Positions 55,693 to 62,360 of a stretch of DNA of 64,000 bases are shown here, piece after piece (position 1 is the first letter of the stretch; each line of letters starts with the position of its first letter). The notes under the pieces were generated by a model. The model searched no databases and was not told the DNA's origin. It worked only from the letters and a program-made list of their open reading frames with translations. The translations under genes and the position numbers were made by a program. This stretch comes from Cupriavidus pampae (GTDB lineage: Bacteria; Pseudomonadota; Gammaproteobacteria; Burkholderiales; Burkholderiaceae): contig NZ_CAJZAG010000007.1 of NCBI RefSeq assembly GCF_914271485.1, positions 1 through 64,000 on the forward strand, written 5' to 3'.

Positions 55693-55748
55693 ACCAGTCG
55701 CCTCAAACCAGTCGCCTCAAACCAGTCGCCTCAAACCAGTCGCATCAC
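55693..55748 (+). repeat. Four tandem 14-bp repeats across the dgkA stop codon
   Basis: ACCAGTCGCCTCAA in three exact copies (55693, 55707, 55721) and a fourth, ACCAGTCGCATCAC (55735). The dgkA stop codon (complement of 55731-55733) lies in the third copy. As 14 is not a multiple of three, gain or loss of units would change the C-terminus or the stop position. Confidence 0.9.
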
Positions 55749-56183
55749 CCAGTGCCACACGATCGGCCCGCCAATTGCCAGCCACGTGCCGAGGCATAGC
55801 ACCAGCGCGAGCATCACGGCTGCGCTGCCGAAGTCCTTGGCACGCTTCGACAGGCTGTGCCGCTCGAGTGAGATGCGGTCCACGGCCGCTTCCACGCTCG
55901 AGTTGAGCAACTCCACGATCAGCACCAGCGTCAGCGTGCCCAGCAGCAGCACGCGCTCCACCACACTGACCGGCAGCACGAACGCGCACGGCGCGAAGAT
56001 CACGAACAGCGTCAGTTCCTGGCGGAAGGCGCTTTCCTCGAGCACCGCATACCGCAACCCCGACACCGAATTGATGGCCGCATACCAGGCACGGGTAAGC
56101 CCGCGATTGCCCTTGTGCGGATTTTGCTCGATCGAGTAATCACTCTCCGGCTCGGTGGGTAGCGGCAGATGCGGCTTTGACAT
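55731..56183 (-). CDS. dgkA: Diacylglycerol kinase
   Basis: 150 residues from the Met at 56183. DgkA signature VELLNSSVEAAVDRI in the second transmembrane region and SEESAFRQEL-type sequence (LEESAFRQELTLFVIF) just before the first; three membrane helices. It phosphorylates diacylglycerol at the inner membrane to recycle it into phosphatidate. The N-terminal ~35 residues (LPLPTEPESDYSIEQNPHKG) precede the usual start of the family. Its 5' end overlaps the 3' end of the glycosyltransferase gene by 44 bp in another frame. Confidence 0.9.
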   Translation of the reverse strand: MSKPHLPLPTEPESDYSIEQNPHKGNRGLTRAWYAAINSVSGLRYAVLEESAFRQELTLFVIFAPCAFVLPVSVVERVLLLGTLTLVLIVELLNSSVEAAVDRISLERHSLSKRAKDFGSAAVMLALVLCLGTWLAIGGPIVWHWVMRLV

Positions 56184-57225
56184 GGTCGGGCGGAGTGGTG
56201 ACGTTGTGGGCGCCCGCCACATTGGCGGTCGGCAGGGGACGCAGATGCGCGAGGAACTGCTCGGACGCCGCGCGCCACGAGAAGCGCTCGGCATGCGCGC
56301 GCGCGGTGGCGCGGTCGATGCGCAACGCTTCCAGACACGCTTCGCGCAGGTCTTCGTGCATCACGCCGGCGGGGCTGTCGCCGAGCACGTCGATCGGGCC
56401 CGTGACCGGATAGGCTGCCACGGGCAGGCCGCTGGCAAGCGCTTCCAGCAGGACCAGACCAAAGGTATCGGTGCGGCTTGGAAACACGAACACATCCGCT
56501 GAAGCATAGACCTTGGCGAGCTCGGGCTGCTTCAGCACGCCAAGATAATTCACGTTGGGATAGCGCGACTTCAGGCCGGCCAGCGCCGGGCCATCGCCCA
56601 CCACCCATTTCGTGCCGGGGAGGTCGAGTTGCAGGAAGACCTCGACGTTCTTCTCCACGGCGACGCGGCCGACGTACAGAAAGATCGGATGCGCGGTGTT
56701 GAGGACGTTGGCGCGCTCGGGTGTAAAGACGTCGAGGTCCACGCCGCGCGTCCACAGCACGCCGTTGGTGATGCCATAGCGGCGCAGATCGTCGAGCACG
56801 ACTGGCGTGGGGGCCATGACCGCGCGTGCCGAGCCGTGGAACCAGTGCAGGAAGCGATAGGTCCAGGCGAGCGGAATCGCAAAGCGCGCCTGCACGTACT
56901 CGGGAAAGCGCGTGTGATACGCGGTGGTGAAAGGCAGATCATGGCGCAGCGCATGACGGCGCGCGGCCAGACCGAGGGGGCCTTCCGTGGCGATATGCAG
57001 CGCGTCGGGGCGGAACGCCTCGATGCGCTGCCGCACCTTGCCGCCCGGGAACAGCGAGAGGCGGATCTCCGGGTAGGTGGGGCACGGAACGGTCTTGAAT
57101 TCGAGTGGCGTCAGCAGATCCACCGTATGGCCCATGGCCTCGAGTTCGCGGCGCGTGGACTTGAGCGTGCGAACCACGCCGTTGACCTGGGGTTCCCAGG
57201 CGTCGGTGACGATCAGGATTTTCAT
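56140..57225 (-). CDS. GT4 family glycosyltransferase
   Basis: 361 residues. Glycosyltransferase family 4 fold: N-domain MKILIVTDAWEPQVNGVVRTL, TYPEIRLSLFP, HIATEGPLGLAARR; C-domain FLYVGRVAVEKNVEVF and the nucleotide-sugar motif DVFVFPSRTDTFGLVLLEALASGLPV with the E-x7-E pattern. It resembles lipid or mannosyl glycosyltransferases acting on the cytoplasmic face of the membrane. The gene lies between the LpxH-like phosphatase gene (87-bp gap) and dgkA (44-bp overlap), suggesting a glycolipid role. The acceptor is unknown. Confidence 0.9.
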   Translation of the reverse strand: MKILIVTDAWEPQVNGVVRTLKSTRRELEAMGHTVDLLTPLEFKTVPCPTYPEIRLSLFPGGKVRQRIEAFRPDALHIATEGPLGLAARRHALRHDLPFTTAYHTRFPEYVQARFAIPLAWTYRFLHWFHGSARAVMAPTPVVLDDLRRYGITNGVLWTRGVDLDVFTPERANVLNTAHPIFLYVGRVAVEKNVEVFLQLDLPGTKWVVGDGPALAGLKSRYPNVNYLGVLKQPELAKVYASADVFVFPSRTDTFGLVLLEALASGLPVAAYPVTGPIDVLGDSPAGVMHEDLREACLEALRIDRATARAHAERFSWRAASEQFLAHLRPLPTANVAGAHNVTTPPDHVKAASAATHRAGE

Positions 57226-57312
57226 CGAAGCTCCTCTGTCTCTTGGTGGCGTGTTGCAGTGTCGACCGGGGCAGCGATCGGAAAAAATTCAGCCGGCCAC
57301 AGCAGTGGCAAA

Positions 57313-58437
57313 TCAGCCGGCCACGGCGGTGGCGGCGGGGGCGCGACGACGCCGGCCGAGGCGCGAGACCGGCGGCGCGGGGGGGTCGAGCAACGTGGTC
57401 CAGTAGACGATGCGCAGTTCGCCTTCCATGGTTTCGACCAGCGCCGACAGGCTTTCCACCCAGTCGCCGTCGTTGCAGTAGAGCTGGCCATCCACCTCGC
57501 GGATCTCGGCCTTGTGGATATGGCCGCAGACCACGCCATCGCAGCCGCGGCGGCGCGCTTCGTCGACCATCGCGTGCTCGAACGAGTTGATGTAGCTGAC
57601 CGCGTTCTTCACCTGATGCTTGAGGTATTGCGAGAGCGACCAGTAATCGAAACCGAGCCGCGTGCGCACGCGATTGAAGTGGCGGTTCACCGCGAGAATC
57701 AGCGTGTAGAGCGAGTCGCCGAGGTATGCGAGCCAGCGCGCGTGCTGCACCACGCCGTCGAACAGGTCGCCATGCACGACCCACAGGCGGCGGCCGGTGG
57801 CCGTGACGTGGATCGCATCCTCGCGCACCACGATATCGCCGAAGGCCATACCGTCGAACTGTCGCGCCACTTCGTCGTGATTGCCAGGCACGAAGATGAC
57901 CTCGGTACCCTTGCGCGCCTTGCGCAGCAGCTTCTGCACCACGTCGTTGTGGCTCTGCGGCCAGTACCAGCCGCGCTTCAGTTGCCAGCCATCGATGATG
58001 TCGCCGACCAGATAGAGCTGGTCCGATTCGTTGTGCTTGAGGAAGTCCAGCAGGTACGTGGCCTGACAACCGGCTGTCCCGAGGTGGATATCCGAGATCC
58101 AGATCGCACGGTAGCGATGGGTCGGCGAGCCGGAGGCGGTATCGGGCAGATCGTCATCGGTGTCGTCGCGCCCGGTGCTCACCGCGGGTACCGATGGCGG
58201 GTTGGACGAACTGTGTGGCGAATGATGAGGCGGGGAGGATGGGGGCGATGAGGACGGAGGCGCGAATGCCGGCGCGGAGGGCATATATGCCGCCAGTACG
58301 GCGGTCAGCGGAAGCGTTGCTTCACCCTTGCCAAGCAGGCGCTGCGCGATGTGCGACAGACACCCACGGACGGATCGGATTGCTTGAACCATGTCGGCCC
58401 CGGTATCGGCGATGCGTGCATTGGGCCTGCGCCGCAT
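57313..58437 (-). CDS. LpxH-like metallophosphatase (UDP-2,3-diacylglucosamine diphosphatase type)
   Basis: 374 residues, start uncertain: residues ~50-105 are a Pro/Ser-rich disordered run and internal Met codons (residues 16, 51) are alternatives. From ~residue 110 the calcineurin-like core is intact: IWISDIHLGTAGC, LVGDIIDGWQ, FVPGNHDEVA, VVHGDLFDGVV, VVCGHIHKAEI. This is the COG2908-like family that includes UDP-2,3-diacylglucosamine hydrolases of lipid A synthesis, but stand-alone members next to a glycosyltransferase may act on other diphosphate lipids. The C-terminal tail is basic (RRRRAP). Confidence 0.85.
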   Translation of the reverse strand: MRRRPNARIADTGADMVQAIRSVRGCLSHIAQRLLGKGEATLPLTAVLAAYMPSAPAFAPPSSSPPSSPPHHSPHSSSNPPSVPAVSTGRDDTDDDLPDTASGSPTHRYRAIWISDIHLGTAGCQATYLLDFLKHNESDQLYLVGDIIDGWQLKRGWYWPQSHNDVVQKLLRKARKGTEVIFVPGNHDEVARQFDGMAFGDIVVREDAIHVTATGRRLWVVHGDLFDGVVQHARWLAYLGDSLYTLILAVNRHFNRVRTRLGFDYWSLSQYLKHQVKNAVSYINSFEHAMVDEARRRGCDGVVCGHIHKAEIREVDGQLYCNDGDWVESLSALVETMEGELRIVYWTTLLDPPAPPVSRLGRRRRAPAATAVAG

Positions 58438-58464
58438 GACGGTACCGTGACGGAAACATGAATG

Positions 58465-59487
58465 TCACATGAATGTGTGCCGCTCTTCGGGCGCCAGATC
58501 GCGCGTGCGCGCGGTCAGTAGTTCGAGCGCCGCGAGCGTGGCGGCGATCGCATCCGGATGCCGCAGCAGCGAAACATGCCCAATGCCCTGGAGCGGCACA
58601 TGGCGCGCGCCATCGAGATAGGAGGTGCCAGCCGGGCCGGCAATGGAATCGTGCCAGCTGAAAATCGACACGATGCGCGCGCGCTGCGCGGTGGTTTCCG
58701 CGTCGGCGAGCGCGCGCAGCCATGGGCTGAGCCAGCGCATCTGGCGCGCGTTGTGGCCGCTGCCATGGCGCGCGAGCACGCAGCCGTGATGGGGGCTGCC
58801 GAGCGTCACGATGCCGCCGCAGGGGGCCTCGGTACCGGTGGTGCGCATCGCCTGCACCTGCGCCGCGCGTGCCGCGAGGCCGCCCATGCTGTGGCACACG
58901 AGCAGCGGGGGAGTGCCCGTGCGCGCCGCAATCTCGCGCATGCGTGCGAGCAGCGGCGCCGCGTAGTCGTCGATATCGCCGAGCACCGGCTCGAGGTCGA
59001 TCGCCTCGCAGCGATGGCCGGCGGCCGCGAGATGCGGCGCCATGTCGAGCCAGACCGCGTGGTTGCAGCCGTAGCCATGCACGAGCAGCACGGTGGGTGC
59101 ATCCGGGCGCGGCGTGGCCGGGGCCGCGAGCTTCAGCCGGGAGCGGAACGGCTGCAGCCAGTTGAACATGCGGAACACGACGATGCACTCGCCGAGGTAG
59201 CAGCGGAGTGCGCGACGAAATCCGAGCGGGGCGGGGCGCATGCCAGCAGGCAACAATGCGAATCGGTCGTGCGGCGGTACACCGACGCCATTGAGCGTGA
59301 TAGCGAAGGCGAGGGCCACCGAGACACCGAACAGCAGCAGCGCGATCGCCGCGCCAATGACGAGCGCGAGTGGCCACGACCACGCGGCGAACGCCGCAAT
59401 CGACTTGAGCGCCCACGCCACGCCAACCGCGGCGGTGACCTGCACCGCCACCGCGACACGCCGCAGGGCCGCCGCCGACAGGCTCAT
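58465..59487 (-). CDS. Alpha/beta hydrolase with N-terminal membrane helices
   Basis: 340 residues from the Met at 59487 (4-bp ATGA overlap with the RDD gene). Two hydrophobic helices near the N-terminus (ALRRVAVAVQVTAAVGVAWAL; LALVIGAAIALLLFGVSVAL) anchor the protein. The hydrolase domain begins PTVLLVHGYGCNHAVWLDMA. The nucleophile elbow is VCHSMGGLAAR, Cys instead of the usual Gly in the first position of G-x-S-x-G, with Ser as nucleophile. The Asp is probably in WHDSIAG and the His in GIGHVSLLRHPD. A lipase or esterase activity is likely; substrate unknown. Confidence 0.85.
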   Translation of the reverse strand: MSLSAAALRRVAVAVQVTAAVGVAWALKSIAAFAAWSWPLALVIGAAIALLLFGVSVALAFAITLNGVGVPPHDRFALLPAGMRPAPLGFRRALRCYLGECIVVFRMFNWLQPFRSRLKLAAPATPRPDAPTVLLVHGYGCNHAVWLDMAPHLAAAGHRCEAIDLEPVLGDIDDYAAPLLARMREIAARTGTPPLLVCHSMGGLAARAAQVQAMRTTGTEAPCGGIVTLGSPHHGCVLARHGSGHNARQMRWLSPWLRALADAETTAQRARIVSIFSWHDSIAGPAGTSYLDGARHVPLQGIGHVSLLRHPDAIAATLAALELLTARTRDLAPEERHTFM

Positions 59488-60038
59488 TTGCTGCTGGCGG
59501 CGTTGGTGGCGCTGGGCGGCCGCAGATCGATCAACCGCGTGCGCGCCAGACGATCGTGCAGGAACTGCCGCCGCGGGTCGAGCCACGCGAGCATGACCCA
59601 GATCAGCAATGCACCGACGAGAACGGCGACGAAGGGGCCTTTGACGAGCCCCAGTGCGTGGCCCACGGCCACGGCAGGCGGCAGCCACAACCACGCCAGC
59701 AGAAAGCGCAGGACCGCGCGCGGCCAGCGCACGCGGCCACCGTCGAGGGTTTCCAGCCGGATGCGCCAGGTCTGCATGGCAAGCGTCTGGCCATTGCGCT
59801 GCCAGAACCAGGCGAAGTACACGCCCATCACCAGGAAGCTCCACACCTGCGCCACGTACATGCTGTTCGCGCCGAGCTGCCGCAGCGCGGGCTGTGCGAG
59901 CACGTACACCGCGGTGGAGGCCATCAGCACACCGAACAGCAGCACGCCCTCATAGAGCATGCACGTCAGACGCCGCCGCAGCGTGGGCGCGCGGACCGGA
60001 TCGGGGGCAGAAACGTAGGCGGTAGTAGTGGCAGACAT
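59484..60038 (-). CDS. RDD family membrane protein
   Basis: 184 residues from the Met at 60038. RDD family layout: TLRRRLTCMLYEGVLL with the first Arg, then a central pair of helices and GQTLAMQTWRIRLE-type loop, and a C-terminal DRLARTRLIDL with the second Arg-Asp. Three or four hydrophobic helices. Function unproven; some members act as ion or proton antiporters. It is coupled to the hydrolase gene by an ATGA overlap and follows the DUF3106 gene by 95 bp. Confidence 0.85.
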   Translation of the reverse strand: MSATTTAYVSAPDPVRAPTLRRRLTCMLYEGVLLFGVLMASTAVYVLAQPALRQLGANSMYVAQVWSFLVMGVYFAWFWQRNGQTLAMQTWRIRLETLDGGRVRWPRAVLRFLLAWLWLPPAVAVGHALGLVKGPFVAVLVGALLIWVMLAWLDPRRQFLHDRLARTRLIDLRPPSATNAASSK

Positions 60039-60133
60039 CGCGCGCGGCCAAAGACCATGGAAACGGCCATTATGCCAAAGCCGCCACAGACGACCGAGCG
60101 GGTTTGCCCGCAATGTCGTCTGCGAAAGCGCTA

Positions 60134-60976
60134 TCAGCGATTTTCGGCAGGCGCCGCGATCGGGAAGTCAGTGGAGGCTTCGCCGGTGACCGGCGGTGCC
60201 AGCGGCGCCGCGGCGGGCTGCGATGCGGTAGGGAGAGCGGGTGTGGCAGCCACAGGGGCAGAAGCGGCAGAAGCGGCCGCGGAAGCCACGGGTGCCGAAG
60301 CGGCTGCGGCGGGCGCGGCCGCCACTGCCGGCACCGATGCCGCCGCCTGCGCGGCAGGCGTACTGGCCGCAGCCTTGCTGGTATGCGGCTGATGCGTGCC
60401 ACCCGTCGGCACCGTCGGCAGCTTCTTGCCCGAAGGCAGCGCGCTTACGGCACCCGGACGGCGCGGTACCTTCTCGGCAGCCGCGAGGTTTTTCTTCTGT
60501 TCTTCAGGCAGCTGCTGATAGCGATTCCACGCTTCGGTCTTCGCCTCGGGCGTCAGCGAGCGCGTGATCTGGTAGTTCTCGCGCGCCAGGCGACGCTGTT
60601 GCGGCGTCATCTGGACCCATTCCGCCATGCGCGCCTGCAGGCGTGCCTGCTCGTCGGCCGAATATTTCGGATACTGGTCGGCAATCCGCACCCACTTGTG
60701 CCGATTCAGTTCGGGGATCGTGTTCCAGAGCGGTTCGAGCGGCGCGAGAATGCGCTGGTGCGCGGGAGAAAGCTCCCGCCACGTCGGATGCGCATTGATG
60801 ACCGGACCGGCCTGCGGCACCGAAGCCGCGCCGGTTTGTCCCTGCGCCTGCACCAGCGGCGCCGCGAACAACGCGACCCCGCCCGCCAGCGCAAGTGCGG
60901 ACAGGCCCAGCCGCGCAGCCCGAGCCCATCCAGGCCGGCCGCTCGAAGCGTCGGAGAGTTCGAACGCGCGCGCCAT
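60134..60976 (-). CDS. DUF3106 family exported protein
   Basis: 280 residues from the Met at 60976. A hydrophobic N-terminal segment (RLGLSALALAGGVALFAAPL) with an AQG junction suggests export or anchoring. The DUF3106 core (~residues 60-160) has WRELSPAHQRILAPLEPLWN, HKWVRIADQYPKYSADEQ, WVQMTPQQRRLARENYQ. Residues ~180-270 are a long Ala/Pro/Val low-complexity tail. It follows the DUF3619 gene by 2 bp in the sigma factor operon, so it is probably its output or part of its envelope sensing. Function unknown. Confidence 0.85.
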   Translation of the reverse strand: MARAFELSDASSGRPGWARAARLGLSALALAGGVALFAAPLVQAQGQTGAASVPQAGPVINAHPTWRELSPAHQRILAPLEPLWNTIPELNRHKWVRIADQYPKYSADEQARLQARMAEWVQMTPQQRRLARENYQITRSLTPEAKTEAWNRYQQLPEEQKKNLAAAEKVPRRPGAVSALPSGKKLPTVPTGGTHQPHTSKAAASTPAAQAAASVPAVAAAPAAAASAPVASAAASAASAPVAATPALPTASQPAAAPLAPPVTGEASTDFPIAAPAENR

Positions 60977-60978
60977 CC

Positions 60979-61419
60979 CTATTGCCCGCGCTTGAGGTAC
61001 ACGTGGAACCCCTGGTCGGCGTAGGCAGTCGGCGGCAGATCGTCGAGCAGCATGGCGGCGTCCACATCCGCGAGTTCCTCCACCCGCTTCTGTTTCTGCC
61101 ACTCGTAGATGCCACTCAGCCCGGCCACGAGCGCGATCAGCAGCCACACCAGCGCAAGGCGGCGCAGCCAGGAGCCAGCGCCATGCGCCGGTCTGTCGTG
61201 ATCGGTATCTTCGAGGTTGTAGAGCGACGGTACACCGGCGGCCGCCAATTGCGGTACGCGCACCGGTGCTTCGGCCTTTTTGCGGGCAACGGCCATGCGC
61301 CGCGCGGCGGAGAGCCGTTCGGCGATGTCGGCCGGCACCGCATCCGCCGATGCGTCGAGCATGGTGCGGATGTCGCGGGCAAGGCGGCGTTCGAGAATTT
61401 GTTTGTCGTTTCGGCTCAT
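60979..61419 (-). CDS. DUF3619 family single-pass membrane protein, candidate anti-sigma factor
   Basis: 146 residues. The cytoplasmic N-half is helical and charged (QILERRLARDIRTMLDASAD, IAERLSAARRMAVARKK), followed by a single transmembrane helix at ~86-106 (LALVWLLIALVAGLSGIYEW) and a short periplasmic part. Topology, size and a 4-bp overlap with the upstream ECF sigma gene fit an anti-sigma factor, although the sequence is not one of the classical zinc anti-sigma domains. That function is inference from position. Confidence 0.82.
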   Translation of the reverse strand: MSRNDKQILERRLARDIRTMLDASADAVPADIAERLSAARRMAVARKKAEAPVRVPQLAAAGVPSLYNLEDTDHDRPAHGAGSWLRRLALVWLLIALVAGLSGIYEWQKQKRVEELADVDAAMLLDDLPPTAYADQGFHVYLKRGQ

Positions 61420-61982
61420 AGTCGGACCCCACGCGCGCGCAGTGCCTGCGCCAGGGTATGCGTTGCACGGGAACAGTGCGTCTTCACACTACCTTCGGAA
61501 CAACCCATCGCGGCAGCGGTTTCGGCAACATCCATGTCCTCCCAGTAACGCATCAAAAAGGCTTCGCGTTGACGCGTTGGAAGACGTTGGATCTCCTGTT
61601 CGATGATATGCATGACTTGCGCCCGCTCGACCTTGTCGGCGCTGCTCTCCGCGGATTGCGATCCGGCCTGCGCTTCCAGTGTGTCGAGTAAGTCATTATC
61701 GTCGCCGTCGCGGTCGTCGCGCAGCGACGAGAACAGCGTGACCCACGTGTTGCGGACCTTCTGGCGGCGGAAATAGTCGTGCACCGTGTTCTGCAGAATT
61801 CTCTGGAACAGCGGCGGCAATTCGGCCGCGGACTTGTCGCCGTACTTCTCGGCGAGCTTGATCATCGCGTCCTGCACGATATCGAGTGCGGCCTCATCGT
61901 CCCGCACCGCAAACACGGCCTGCTTGAATGCCCGCCGCTCTACGCTGGCGAGAAAATCGGAGAGTTCCTGGTCGGTGGCCAT
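61416..61982 (-). CDS. ECF (sigma-70 family) RNA polymerase sigma factor
   Basis: 188 residues from the Met at 61982. Region 2: FKQAVFAVRDDEAALDIVQDAMIKLAEKY and LFQRILQNTVHDYFRRQKVR. Region 4: LPTRQREAFLMRYWEDMDVAETAAAMGCSEGSVKTHCSRA, a good helix-turn-helix. An acidic linker (RDDRDGDDNDLLDTLEAQ) lies between. It directs RNA polymerase to a small regulon; overlapping DUF3619 is the likely anti-sigma partner. Divergent from ilvI across a 378-bp region. Confidence 0.9.
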   Translation of the reverse strand: MATDQELSDFLASVERRAFKQAVFAVRDDEAALDIVQDAMIKLAEKYGDKSAAELPPLFQRILQNTVHDYFRRQKVRNTWVTLFSSLRDDRDGDDNDLLDTLEAQAGSQSAESSADKVERAQVMHIIEQEIQRLPTRQREAFLMRYWEDMDVAETAAAMGCSEGSVKTHCSRATHTLAQALRARGVRL

Positions 61983-62360
61983 GCAGGCGAATTGCGGACG
62001 GAAATTGCGGGATGGACGGCGCCAGATGAAGGGAAGTGCAGCATACGACCTGCGACACCTCGGAATTGTCTGCGATGCTAGCAAAAAACACGCAACTCTG
62101 ACCACTCCTGTCTTGCGATGCAGACATGCGCTTTCAAGACTGCACGGCGCAAATGGCCGCAAACGGGGTCTCCGCCAGAAGACCGTAGACCGCGCTGGTG
62201 CATTGCAGTATCATCCGCGGTTCACACGACATCAGTGGTTGGTCTCATTTGACCGCTTAAAAGGCGGTCTTCCATGCAGACGCGCACCGCTTGAACCCGA
62301 GCCACAAGCCCGGCAGAGAGCATCCAAACAATTTTTTGCCGAAAATTGCAAAGGACTGAA
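61983..62360. promoter_or_regulatory. Divergent control region of the sigma factor gene and ilvI
   Basis: 378 bp. Near the ilvI side GACCGC-TTAAAAG-GCGGTC (62251-62269) forms a perfect 6-bp hairpin, followed by a six-codon frame at 62274 that encodes no run of branched-chain residues. A classic attenuator leader peptide is therefore not evident. AAGGA at 62351-62355 is the ilvI ribosome-binding site. No sigma-70 promoter stands out. Confidence 0.45.

Noticed and set aside
55693..55748. CRISPR array
   Set aside because: The 14-bp units abut with no spacers, and no cas genes are present. The same holds for the 12-bp repeats at 6592-6639.
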